NCBI GenBank assembly: GCA_014729205.1
Contig: WJKG01000396.1
Location: 1 to 6,148 of the forward strand
Length of the DNA: 6,148 bases
Reading direction: 5' to 3'
DNA from: a candidate division GN15 bacterium
GTDB lineage: Bacteria; Zixibacteria; MSB-5A5; GN15; FEB-12
Positions 1 to 6,041 of this stretch are shown piece by piece. Position 1 is the stretch's first letter. Every line of letters begins with the position of its first letter. Below the pieces are notes generated by a model. The model saw only the letters and a program-made list of their open reading frames with translations. It searched no databases and was not told the DNA's origin. Position numbers and translations under genes: made by a program.

Positions 1-782
1 GCGCAGCAGTGTACTTTGCCGTGTGGCTCTGGCTCTGCATAGACTTATACCGCTTATCGATCAGGCAGGATCGCGAGGGGCACACCGAGGGGCTCACTAA
101 GAAGTTCAGGCGCCTGAGTGCCCCCGGCATGCTGTTGTTTGCGGTCACCGTGACTTTTGCGTCTTTTGACTGGATGATGTCGCTCGACGCACACTGGTTC
201 TCGACCATCTTTGGAGCCTATGTCTTCTCAGGCCTGTTTCTCGGTACTCTGGCTATGATGACCCTCATCGTTATGTTCCTGCGTGCCAACGGCCAGCTTA
301 CCAATGTCATCACCGAAGAGCACTATCATGATCTCGGTAAGCTGATGTTCGCTTTCTTGATATTCTGGGCGTATATGGCGTTCTCTCAGTACTTCCTTTA
401 TTGGTATGCAAACATCCCCGAGGAAACCATCTGGTACAAGCATCGCTGGGAAGGGGGGTGGCAGATGGTGAGTTTGATTATCGTCTTCGGCCATTTCGTC
501 ATTCCGTTTTTCCTGATGCTTACTCGTGCCGCCAAGAGAAGTGTGAAGATGCTGACCTTCCTGGGAATATGGTTCCTGGTCGTACACTTCGTAGATATCC
601 ACTGGATTGTGCTGCCGAACCTGCACAAACACGGCGCCCATCTCTCCTGGATGGACTTCACGACCCTGGTAGGGATTGGCGGCGTATTCATCTGGTATCT
701 ACATCGCATGTTTGTGTCCAATAAGGTGGTCCCGGTCAACGACCCGGGCCTGGAAACATCGATCAAGTTCACAAATGTCTGA
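1..782 (+). CDS. actF: Alternative complex III subunit ActF, C-terminal part (5' end outside window)
   Basis: Polytopic inner-membrane subunit of alternative complex III, which oxidises quinol and reduces a periplasmic c-type cytochrome or oxidase. It belongs to the NrfD/PsrC-like family together with ActC. The frame is open from the left edge (codons from nt 3), so the GTG at nt 9 is an internal valine and the N-terminal part is missing; about 259 codons of a protein usually around 400 residues are visible. With the residue at nt 9 as 1, about six or seven hydrophobic helices are seen (near 1-14, 40-57, 64-92, 111-133, 152-172, 180-202, 215-233). Recognisable ActF stretches are DWMMSLDAHWFSTIFGAYVF (54-73), the aromatic segment FSQYFLYWYANIPEETIWY (125-143), and HFVDIHWIVLP (193-203). 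The ending, DPGLETSIKFTNV, resembles the usual DPRLxESLxFEN end of ActF, so the C-terminus looks intact. The stop is 16 nt before the next gene. ActC is the main alternative, but these motifs and the position last in the act cluster favour ActF. Confidence 0.9.
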   Translation, partial: AAVYFAVWLWLCIDLYRLSIRQDREGHTEGLTKKFRRLSAPGMLLFAVTVTFASFDWMMSLDAHWFSTIFGAYVFSGLFLGTLAMMTLIVMFLRANGQLTNVITEEHYHDLGKLMFAFLIFWAYMAFSQYFLYWYANIPEETIWYKHRWEGGWQMVSLIIVFGHFVIPFFLMLTRAAKRSVKMLTFLGIWFLVVHFVDIHWIVLPNLHKHGAHLSWMDFTTLVGIGGVFIWYLHRMFVSNKVVPVNDPGLETSIKFTNV

Positions 783-798
783 GTCTGGATAGATTGCC

Positions 799-1146
799 AT
801 GAGCGAAAACGATACTCACCAGAACCAAACCCCCGGTTACGAAACCAGCGATGTTAATGTCACCAAGGTGGTGGCGGTGAGCATGGTGGTGGTGATTGTC
901 GTGCTGCTCTTTCTCGTCATTCTTAACGAGTACTTCATTCAGGTCAAAGAGGATCTGATCAACGAACAGGTCCTCACCAAAGAATCGGCCACCCTGCGTG
1001 ATATCCGGGCTCGCGAGGCAGAGATTCTCAACGCTTACGGTGTTCTCGATGAGAAGGAAGGCGTCTACCGTATACCAGTTGAGCGCGCGATGGAAGTCTA
1101 CTCCGACCGAGCCTTCCAGGAACGTCGGGGCGGCAACGGCTCATAG
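799..1146 (+). CDS. Small single-helix membrane protein of the ACIII/oxidase locus, function unassigned
   Basis: A 115-residue protein with a polar N-terminus (1-21), one strongly hydrophobic helix (about 22-43, rich in Val), then a charged, probably helical stretch (49-75) and a conserved-looking C-terminal block. That block, LNAYGVLDEKEGVYRIPVER (77-96) followed by AMEVY, matches a pattern I recall from small membrane proteins encoded beside SCO and cytochrome oxidase genes in Acidobacteriota and relatives: a DVNV motif before the helix (here 18-21), then E..L.sYGWVD...GvvrIPI.rAM. Here the Trp of YGWVD is Leu and the linker after the helix is short. The start at 799 is the first ATG after actF; only a weak GGAT/AGA-like ribosome site precedes it, so coupling to actF translation is plausible. 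Its place between actF and sco suggests an accessory subunit or assembly factor of ACIII or of the oxidase; this is inference. The coding call is firm because no other frame is credible here. Confidence 0.82.
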   Translation: MSENDTHQNQTPGYETSDVNVTKVVAVSMVVVIVVLLFLVILNEYFIQVKEDLINEQVLTKESATLRDIRAREAEILNAYGVLDEKEGVYRIPVERAMEVYSDRAFQERRGGNGS

Positions 1147-1256
1147 CCAGGCATTCGGTCGTAGTTTGCTGATTACCAAGCACTTAACCTAGCTGATCTA
1201 CCGAGAGAGGACTTCACGGCCACGGTGACTTGTCGCTCGCTTACAAACGCGGACTT

Positions 1257-1292
1257 CTTGGGTAAATTTGGTCAAAAAAGATAGAACCCAAG
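1257..1292 (+). repeat. Short inverted repeat, possible weak hairpin
   Basis: CTTGGGT at 1257-1263 is the exact reverse complement of ACCCAAG at 1286-1292, with a 22-nt AT-rich loop. No T-run follows the right arm, so it does not look like an intrinsic terminator. A competing pairing, GGTAAA (1261-1266) with TTTACC (1299-1304), uses part of the same left arm. It could be an operator, a transcript-processing site or chance; a 7-bp repeat with this loop is weak evidence. Confidence 0.3.
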
Positions 1293-1322
1293 GGCCAGTT
1301 TACCTGTTGAGACAAAGACGAA

Positions 1323-1346
1323 TCCGGAAGAGTGATAATCCGGAGG
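1323..1346 (+). promoter_or_regulatory. Purine-rich ribosome site of sco with overlapping TCCGGA stem
   Basis: GGAGG at 1342-1346 is the best anti-16S match upstream of sco, but lies 16 nt from the ATG, longer than usual; a weaker AAGGT (1353-1357) lies 5 nt from it. The octamer AATCCGGA occurs twice, at 1321-1328 and 1337-1344. Its core TCCGGA is self-complementary, so 1323-1328 can pair with 1339-1344 around a 10-nt loop and would cover part of GGAGG. The pairing is seen in the sequence; any control of translation is inference. Confidence 0.35.
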
Positions 1347-1362
1347 ACTGGTAAGGTAGTAG

Positions 1363-2214
1363 ATGAATCGTTGGATGCACATAATAGTGATTGCCTGTAT
1401 CGTCTTTGTTGGCGTCACCTCGGGTTACACCCAGTTGGTTCAGGAGAGCCCCCGCGAGCTGCAGGGAATTGACGTCAAGGAGAACCTCGGCGATACGATT
1501 GACCTGGATATTCCCTTTTTCAATGAGCACGGAGAAGAGGTCACCCTGGCCGACTACGTCCATGGGGACCGCCCAGTGATTCTCATCCTGGGCTATTACC
1601 GCTGTCCAATGCTGTGCAATCTCGTCTTCAACGGTGTTGCCGACGCTATCTCCCAGGTTGATCTCAAACCGCATCAAGAGTATCAAATCGTGGCCATAAG
1701 CATCAATCCCGAAGAAGGGCACGAACTGGCCACCTCCAAGAAGCAGACGTACATGGATCAGAGCGAGGTTGAGGGGCTGGCTCAGGGGTGGGCGTTTCTG
1801 TCAGGCCCCGAGGAGTCCTCACGAGCCGTCGCCGATGCAATTGGGTTCGAGTACTACTGGGTTGAATCCCGCAATGAATACGCTCACCCGGCGGTAATTA
1901 CCTTACTGTCGCCGGAAGGCGTAATAAGCAGATACCTCTATGGCATCAAGTTCAAGCCCAACGATATCAAGTTGGGACTGATGGAGGCCGCTGATGGGAA
2001 GATCGGCAGTACTATAGATCGTATCATCCTGTCCTGCTTCCATTACGATCCCGATGCCGGCTCTTATGTTGTTTTTGCCGGGAACGTCATGCGTATAGGC
2101 GGTATTCTAACGGTAATCATCGTCGGGCTGTTTCTGGGAGCCATGTTGCTGCGCGAGAAGCGACGCCGTCGCCGCAGCTTCAACAAGAACGATCATGAGA
2201 AGGTTAACGCCTAG
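1363..2214 (+). CDS. sco: SCO1/SenC-family copper chaperone with C-terminal membrane helix
   Basis: A 283-residue periplasm-facing thioredoxin-fold protein that delivers copper to, or reduces the cysteines of, the CuA site of oxidase subunit II. Residues 1-22 form a signal peptide or anchor. The redox/copper motif is RCPMLCN (80-86), with cysteines C81 and C85 in the CxxxC spacing typical of SCO. The partner histidine is H175 in AHPAVITLLSPEG. A second region, ILSCFHYDP (222-230), is a C-x-HYDP motif that I recall from SCO proteins that also carry a C-terminal helix, here about 243-264, followed by an Arg/Lys-rich cytoplasmic tail (264-283). Length is above the roughly 200 residues of minimal SCO because of this tail. 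The start at 1363 gives a complete signal sequence; M5 (nt 1375) is a possible alternative. The stop is 10 nt before coxB, matching a role in maturing that subunit. Confidence 0.93.
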   Translation: MNRWMHIIVIACIVFVGVTSGYTQLVQESPRELQGIDVKENLGDTIDLDIPFFNEHGEEVTLADYVHGDRPVILILGYYRCPMLCNLVFNGVADAISQVDLKPHQEYQIVAISINPEEGHELATSKKQTYMDQSEVEGLAQGWAFLSGPEESSRAVADAIGFEYYWVESRNEYAHPAVITLLSPEGVISRYLYGIKFKPNDIKLGLMEAADGKIGSTIDRIILSCFHYDPDAGSYVVFAGNVMRIGGILTVIIVGLFLGAMLLREKRRRRRSFNKNDHEKVNA

Positions 2215-2224
2215 CAGATAGACC

Positions 2225-3175
2225 ATGGATACTACCGGAACACTTTTTCTGCCGCCGTCGGGCTCTACGATTTCGGGTGAGGTGGACTTTCAATTCTACT
2301 TCATCTATGCCGCATCGATATTCTTCTTTGCAGTGGTGACATTTGCGTCGCTGCTGTTCGTTGTACGGTACCGGCGCCGCGGTGAGCCGACTCGCTCCGA
2401 CGCCCCCACCCACAATACACTACTGGAAATCGTCTGGACGGCCATTCCGACCGTGCTCATCGTAATCGTCTTCGTAATGGGGTTCCGTACATATCTCAAG
2501 ATGCACGTCGTACCCGGCGATGCAATGGAGATCAAGGTAACTGCCCAGAAGTGGTTCTGGTCGTTCGACTATCCGGAAGGTGCCTCGGCTGTGAATGAGC
2601 TGGTTGTGCCCGTGAATCAGCCGGTGAAGTTACTGATGTCTTCACAGGACGTGATCCACAGCTTCTTTGTCCCCAATTTCCGGGTGAAGATGGATGTGCT
2701 GCCAAATCGCTATAGTGTGACCTGGTTCGAGGCCACGCAGACCGGTGAGTTCGATCTTTTCTGCACCGAGTATTGTGGCAAGGGGCATGCCGAGATGATT
2801 GGCAAGGTCAAGGTTGTCAGTGAGAGCGAATACAACAACTGGGTCGAGGCCGGCGCCGGGCCTGCTGAAGGTGAAGGGCTGGCTGACTACGGTCGCCGTC
2901 TGTACGTCTCCAAGGCATGTAATACCTGTCATTCAATCGATGGTTCTGGCAATGTTGGGCCCTCATTCCTGCAGAAGTTTGGTGCCGAGGAGGCACTCGC
3001 CGATGGGTCATTTATCACTGTCGACGAAAACTACCTACGCGAGTCGATCCTGAATCCCCAGGCTAAGATCGTTGCGGGTTATGATCCGGTGATGCCTACG
3101 TATCAGGGCCTGTTGAAAGACCGGGAGGTCGACGCGCTGATAGAGTTCATTAAGTCGCTGAAGGATGGACAGTAG
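2225..3175 (+). CDS. coxB: Cytochrome c oxidase subunit II with fused cytochrome c domain (caa3 type)
   Basis: A 316-residue electron-entry subunit. Two membrane helices lie at about 22-48 and 68-88. A periplasmic cupredoxin domain follows, with the aromatic patch QKWFWSFDYP (108-117) and a complete binuclear CuA site: H145 in IHSFFVP, then C180, E182, C184, H188 and M191 in the CTEYCGKGHAEM stretch. A C-terminal class I cytochrome c domain (about 218-316) carries the haem site CNTCH (C232, C235, H236) and the likely axial methionine M290 in PVMPTYQG. The fused haem domain makes this a caa3 oxidase that can take electrons directly from ACIII or from a small cytochrome. No lipobox cysteine or clear cleavable signal peptide is visible in the N-terminal 21 residues, unlike many subunit II proteins. 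The ribosome site is weak; the ATG at 2225 lies 10 nt after sco. The stop is 2 nt before coxA. Confidence 0.97.
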   Translation: MDTTGTLFLPPSGSTISGEVDFQFYFIYAASIFFFAVVTFASLLFVVRYRRRGEPTRSDAPTHNTLLEIVWTAIPTVLIVIVFVMGFRTYLKMHVVPGDAMEIKVTAQKWFWSFDYPEGASAVNELVVPVNQPVKLLMSSQDVIHSFFVPNFRVKMDVLPNRYSVTWFEATQTGEFDLFCTEYCGKGHAEMIGKVKVVSESEYNNWVEAGAGPAEGEGLADYGRRLYVSKACNTCHSIDGSGNVGPSFLQKFGAEEALADGSFITVDENYLRESILNPQAKIVAGYDPVMPTYQGLLKDREVDALIEFIKSLKDGQ

Positions 3176-3177
3176 TT

Positions 3178-4824
3178 ATGAGTACACTCGAAAAGGCTAT
3201 TGCCGATACCAACTATCTCAAAGACCCACCGGGCATCAAGAACTGGCTGTTCACCCTGGATCACAAACGGATCGGTGTCCTCTACCTGTATGGAATCATG
3301 GCGTCCTTCCTGTTGGGCGGGATCTTCGCCATGCTGCTGCGCCTGGAATTGCTCAGCCCCGATCAGGTGATCGTCGACGCCGACACTTACAACCAGTTCT
3401 TCACGCTGCACGGGGCGGTGATGATCTTCCTGTTCATCATCCCATCGATTCCAGCGGCCCTGGGTAATTTCGTCCTGCCTTTGATGATTGGCGCCAAAGA
3501 CGTCGCCTTTCCGAGGCTGAACCTCGCCAGTTGGTACATCTATGTGGCCGGGGCGATCATTTGTCTCTACTCCATTGTGGCTGGAGGGGCCGATACAGGC
3601 TGGACCTTCTATACACCATATTCAACGCAAACCAGTACGGCGGTGATATCACTAACCTTCGGGGCCTTTGTTCTCGGCTTCTCATCGATATTCACCGGGA
3701 TTAATTTCATCGCCACCATCCACAAGCTCCGCGCTCCGGGAATGTCCTGGTTCAAGATGCCGCTGATGGTCTGGGCGCTCTATGCTACCTCCATCATTCA
3801 GGTGATGGCCACGCCGGTACTGGGTATTACACTTGTGCTGCTGATCGTTGAACGTGCTTTCGGCATTGGCATCTTCGATCCTGCCATGGGTGGCGATCCG
3901 GTACTGTACCAGCACTTCTTCTGGTTCTATTCGCACCCGGCGGTGTATATCATGATTCTGCCGGCCATGGGGATCATATCTGAGCTTATATCGACTTTCT
4001 CGCACAAGAAGATCTTTGGCTACAAGATGATTGCCTTCTCCAGTTTGGGTATCGCCTTCGTGAGCTTCCTGGTCTGGGGTCACCACATGTTCGTATCCGG
4101 CCAATCGGAATTGGCCGCTATGGTGTTCTCGTTCCTGACTTTCTTCGTGGGGATTCCCTCGGGTATCAAGGTGTTCAACTGGGTCGCCACCATGTATAAG
4201 GGCTCCATTGAGCTCAAGACGCCGATGCTGTATGCACTGTCATTCTTGTTCCTGTTCACCATTGGTGGTTTTACGGGAATCGTGCTCGGTTCACTGGCAG
4301 TCGATGTGCACCTTCACGATACCTACTTCATTGTGGCACATTTCCACTATGTGATGATGGGCGGTACTGTTATGGCCTTTCTGGGCGGGCTCCATTACTG
4401 GTGGCCCAAGATGTGGGGACGTATGTACAGTGAGTTCTGGGCCAAGATATCGCTGGCGTTGATCTTCATCGGCTTCAATGCCACTTTCTTCACTCAGTTC
4501 ATTATGGGCTCTCAGGGGATGCCACGCCGATATGCAACTTATGTCGATACGTATCACCGCCTTCACGCCTTCAGCACCTATGGTTCGTGGGTGTTGGGCC
4601 TCGGCTTTGTGGTCATGGCCGTTTACCTGATACACTCGCTGTTCAAGGGAAGTAAGGCACCGGCGAATCCATGGCGTTCGCTGACGATGGAATGGGAGAC
4701 GACCTCGCCGCCCATTACGCACAACTTCGATCGCCCCATGGTACTCGAACACGGACCGTATGACTATGATGTGATAGATCCAAAACGCAGGCTCGAAGAT
4801 CATAAGAGGGAAGTGTCCAAGTGA
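3178..4824 (+). CDS. coxA: Cytochrome c oxidase subunit I, A2-family haem-copper oxygen reductase
   Basis: A 548-residue catalytic subunit with about 12 membrane helices, which reduces O2 at haem a3-CuB and pumps protons. Visible ligands: H78 (FTLHGAV) and H390 for haem a; H388 for haem a3; H253, H302 and H303 (WGHHMF) for CuB; Y257 in HPAVY, the tyrosine cross-linked to H253 in the family. H380-D381 (HLHDTYF) correspond to the Mg-site region. D-channel entry residues N97 and D108 (NFVLPLMIGAKDVAFPR) and the K-channel lysine K331 (SGIKVFNW) are kept. The helix VI motif is FYSHPAVY: the glutamate of A1 enzymes (HPEVY) is absent and a Tyr-Ser pair (Y251-S252) precedes the CuB histidine, the mark of A2 enzymes such as those of Rhodothermus and Thermus. 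AAGGATGG at 3161-3168, inside coxB, serves as ribosome site. The stop overlaps the coxC start by 4 nt. Confidence 0.98.
   Translation: MSTLEKAIADTNYLKDPPGIKNWLFTLDHKRIGVLYLYGIMASFLLGGIFAMLLRLELLSPDQVIVDADTYNQFFTLHGAVMIFLFIIPSIPAALGNFVLPLMIGAKDVAFPRLNLASWYIYVAGAIICLYSIVAGGADTGWTFYTPYSTQTSTAVISLTFGAFVLGFSSIFTGINFIATIHKLRAPGMSWFKMPLMVWALYATSIIQVMATPVLGITLVLLIVERAFGIGIFDPAMGGDPVLYQHFFWFYSHPAVYIMILPAMGIISELISTFSHKKIFGYKMIAFSSLGIAFVSFLVWGHHMFVSGQSELAAMVFSFLTFFVGIPSGIKVFNWVATMYKGSIELKTPMLYALSFLFLFTIGGFTGIVLGSLAVDVHLHDTYFIVAHFHYVMMGGTVMAFLGGLHYWWPKMWGRMYSEFWAKISLALIFIGFNATFFTQFIMGSQGMPRRYATYVDTYHRLHAFSTYGSWVLGLGFVVMAVYLIHSLFKGSKAPANPWRSLTMEWETTSPPITHNFDRPMVLEHGPYDYDVIDPKRRLEDHKREVSK
4806..4824 (+). 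promoter_or_regulatory. Ribosome site and GTGA stop-start overlap deciding the coxC start
   Basis: GAGGG (4806-4810) lies 10 nt before GTG at 4821-4823, and the coxA stop TGA (4822-4824) overlaps this GTG as GTGA. There is no in-frame ATG nearby upstream, and the residues after GTG (STESTDKHLDFLEHHF) match the usual polar start of short subunit III proteins. The 4-nt overlap implies translational coupling, keeping subunits I and III in proportion. Confidence 0.75.
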
Positions 4825-5474
4825 GTACCGAGTCGACCGATAAGCACCTGGATTTCCTGGAGCACCATTTCAGTACGCCCCAGCAACAGGCGGAGTCGGC
4901 CAAGCTGGGCATGTGGGTCTTCCTGCTGACAGAGATTCTGCTGTTTGGCGGGTTGTTCCTGGCCTATGCGGTCTATCGCTCCTGGCATCCGGAGATGTTT
5001 TACAACGCGCACCTCTTTCTTGACCGCGAGCTGGGCACGTTCAACACGGTGGTCCTGATTATCAGCTCGCTTACGATGGCGCTGGCCATCCGCTCCATGC
5101 AATTGGGCAAACGCAAGCAGACCATCTGGATGCTCGTTGCCACCCTGGCGCTCGCAGCGGTGTTCCTCGTAGTGAAGTACTTCGAGTACAGCCACAAGAT
5201 TCACCTGGGCCAACTGCCAGGTAAGTTCTACACCTTTGATGGTATTGAGGGCAACAATCCCCACGTCTTCTTCAGCGTGTACTTCCTTATGACCGGTCTG
5301 CACGGCATACACGTCATAGGCGGGATGTTCGCAATCGGCTGGGTGCTGCGTCGAACAATTCGCAACGACTTTTCATCGGCATATTATACGCCGATCGAAA
5401 TGACCGGCCTGTACTGGCACCTCGTCGACTTGGTGTGGATTTTCCTGTTCCCGTTGTTCTACTTGATAGGATGA
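4821..5474 (+). CDS. coxC: Cytochrome c oxidase subunit III, short five-helix form
   Basis: A 217-residue integral membrane subunit that stabilises the subunit I proton-uptake side. Five helices are seen at about 30-51, 72-92, 103-121, 147-175 and 196-215; the first two helices of the seven-helix mitochondrial type are absent, as is usual for bacterial caa3 and related oxidases. Family motifs are KLGMWVFLLTEILLFGGLF (28-46), the K119/E122 pair in VKYFEYSHKI, TGLHGIHVIGG (158-168) and GLYWHLVDLVWIFLFPLFY (197-215). E38 in the first visible helix and H161/H164 are the conserved polar residues. Translation starts with GTG overlapping the coxA stop. The gap to coxD is 4 nt. Confidence 0.96.
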   Translation: MSTESTDKHLDFLEHHFSTPQQQAESAKLGMWVFLLTEILLFGGLFLAYAVYRSWHPEMFYNAHLFLDRELGTFNTVVLIISSLTMALAIRSMQLGKRKQTIWMLVATLALAAVFLVVKYFEYSHKIHLGQLPGKFYTFDGIEGNNPHVFFSVYFLMTGLHGIHVIGGMFAIGWVLRRTIRNDFSSAYYTPIEMTGLYWHLVDLVWIFLFPLFYLIG

Positions 5475-5478
5475 GATT

Positions 5479-5925
5479 ATGACCAGTCAAGCTCCCACCC
5501 ATCATCACATTCTACCGTTTCGCACCTATATGCTGGTGACCGCGGGACTGCTTATCCTCACGGCAATCACAGTCGGTATCTCATATATGGACTTCGGTGT
5601 GTTCAACCTGCTTGTCGCAATGGCCGTTGCGGTCGGAAAGGCTGCTTTGGTGGCGCTGTTCTTCATGCACCTGAAGTATGATAACAAGATCTACCTGATG
5701 GTCTTCATGGTGGCCCTTCTGACCCTCGGTGTCCTCATCTTTCTGACTCTGGCCGACACCATGACGCGTGGCGATATCGACATCGAGGAAACCGGGCCTA
5801 TCAACCCTCGGGCCGCCATGTACTTAAAGGACACCACCAGCGCTGCCACGCCCGACAGCCTGGTCGAGGGACGGGCCGACACCGCTGCTGTCGATACCAC
5901 TTCGATCAGCCCCGGCGAGGAGTAA
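5479..5925 (+). CDS. coxD: Cytochrome c oxidase subunit IV (prokaryotic COX4 type) with acidic C-terminal tail
   Basis: A 148-residue small membrane subunit of the oxidase, with helices at about 16-35, 41-61 and 70-92. The signature is GKAALVALFFMHLKYDNKIY (53-72), typical of bacterial COX4/CtaF proteins in which a Lys and FFMHL precede a short positive loop. The N-terminus carries a HHH run (8-10). Usual members end soon after the third helix. Here about 52 residues follow (97-148), rich in Asp, Glu, Thr, Ser and Ala with only three basic residues. By the positive-inside rule (HLKYDNK loop inside), this tail would face the periplasm. The ribosome site AGGATGAGA overlaps the coxC stop just before the ATG at 5479. 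The tail ends in a GAGGAG stretch directly before the TAA. The role of the tail is unknown. Confidence 0.92.
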   Translation: MTSQAPTHHHILPFRTYMLVTAGLLILTAITVGISYMDFGVFNLLVAMAVAVGKAALVALFFMHLKYDNKIYLMVFMVALLTLGVLIFLTLADTMTRGDIDIEETGPINPRAAMYLKDTTSAATPDSLVEGRADTAAVDTTSISPGEE

Positions 5926-5955
5926 CCACCGACGATTGCATTTAAGACTTGTCTC

Positions 5956-5989
5956 CTGCTATGCCGAAGCCTAATGTTCGGGCAAGCAG
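5956..5989 (+). repeat. Imperfect hairpin between coxD and ctaA
   Basis: The arms pair as CTGCT (5956-5960) with AGCAG (5985-5989), TGCC (5962-5965) with GGCA (5981-5984), and GAA (5966-5968) with TTC (5977-5979), around an 8-nt loop, with single-base bulges at 5961 and 5980. This is 12 base pairs. No T-run follows, so it is not a classic Rho-independent terminator; it may be an attenuating or mRNA-stabilising structure between oxidase and haem A synthase genes, or chance. Confidence 0.4.
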
Positions 5990-6030
5990 TGGTCGCAGCG
6001 GAGGTGACCCATAGTCTGTTGACCGAGTCA

Positions 6031-6035
6031 GGGAG
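6031..6035 (+). promoter_or_regulatory. Ribosome binding site of ctaA
   Basis: GGGAG lies 6 nt before the ATG at 6042, one of the better placed ribosome sites in the window. It supports 6042 as the ctaA start and independent initiation despite the 116-nt gap from coxD. Confidence 0.65.
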
Positions 6036-6041
6036 CCGGCA

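Larger units (their letters stand above)
1147..1362. other. Non-coding gap between the ACIII genes and the sco-cox genes
   Basis: This is 216 bases with no credible gene on either strand and is the longest gap in the window. Its middle is AT-rich (about 1263-1286). It holds a 7-bp inverted repeat (1257-1263 with 1286-1292) and a repeated octamer AATCCGGA close to the sco start. Two weak promoter readings exist: TTGGGT (1258-1263) with TAGAAC (1282-1287) at 18-nt spacing, or a Bacteroidota-style TAAATTTG (1263-1270) without a good upstream partner. Neither is convincing alone. The likely role is the boundary between the act transcript and the sco-cox transcript. Confidence 0.6.
5926..6041. other. 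Gap between coxD and ctaA
   Basis: This is 116 bases without an assigned gene. It holds one imperfect hairpin (5956-5989) and an open frame, continuous with coxD after its TAA, that runs to a TGA at 6043-6045 overlapping the ctaA start codon as ATGA. Only one ATG (5974) lies in that frame, giving 23 codons. I see no convincing promoter: TTGCAT (5936-5941) with TGCTAT (5957-5962) has a poor 15-nt spacing. Confidence 0.55.

Noticed and set aside
998..1192. Plus-strand frame overlapping the small membrane protein and running into the gap
   Set aside because: It is out of frame with the better supported 799-1146 gene, Ser/Arg-rich with no hydrophobic segment, and has no ribosome site.
1257..1292. 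Intrinsic terminator after the act genes
   Set aside because: Only 7 bp of stem with a 22-nt loop and no following T-run; kept as a weak inverted repeat only.
1300..1722. Minus-strand open frame crossing the sco start
   Set aside because: It overlaps the SCO active-site coding region in antisense; the residues resemble nothing known, and sco on the plus strand has full motif support.
4291..4803. Long minus-strand open frame (170 codons) opposite coxA
   Set aside because: It lies wholly against a well-conserved coxA, its translation is low-complexity His/Arg/Glu-rich with no family look, and it is a typical antisense shadow.
4800..5312. Minus-strand open frame (170 codons) opposite coxC
   Set aside because: It is fully antisense to coxC, has no recognisable motif and no plausible ribosome site or operon context.
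5936..5962. Sigma-70 promoter for ctaA
   Set aside because: TTGCAT and TGCTAT match the consensus at about half the positions each and are only 15 nt apart.
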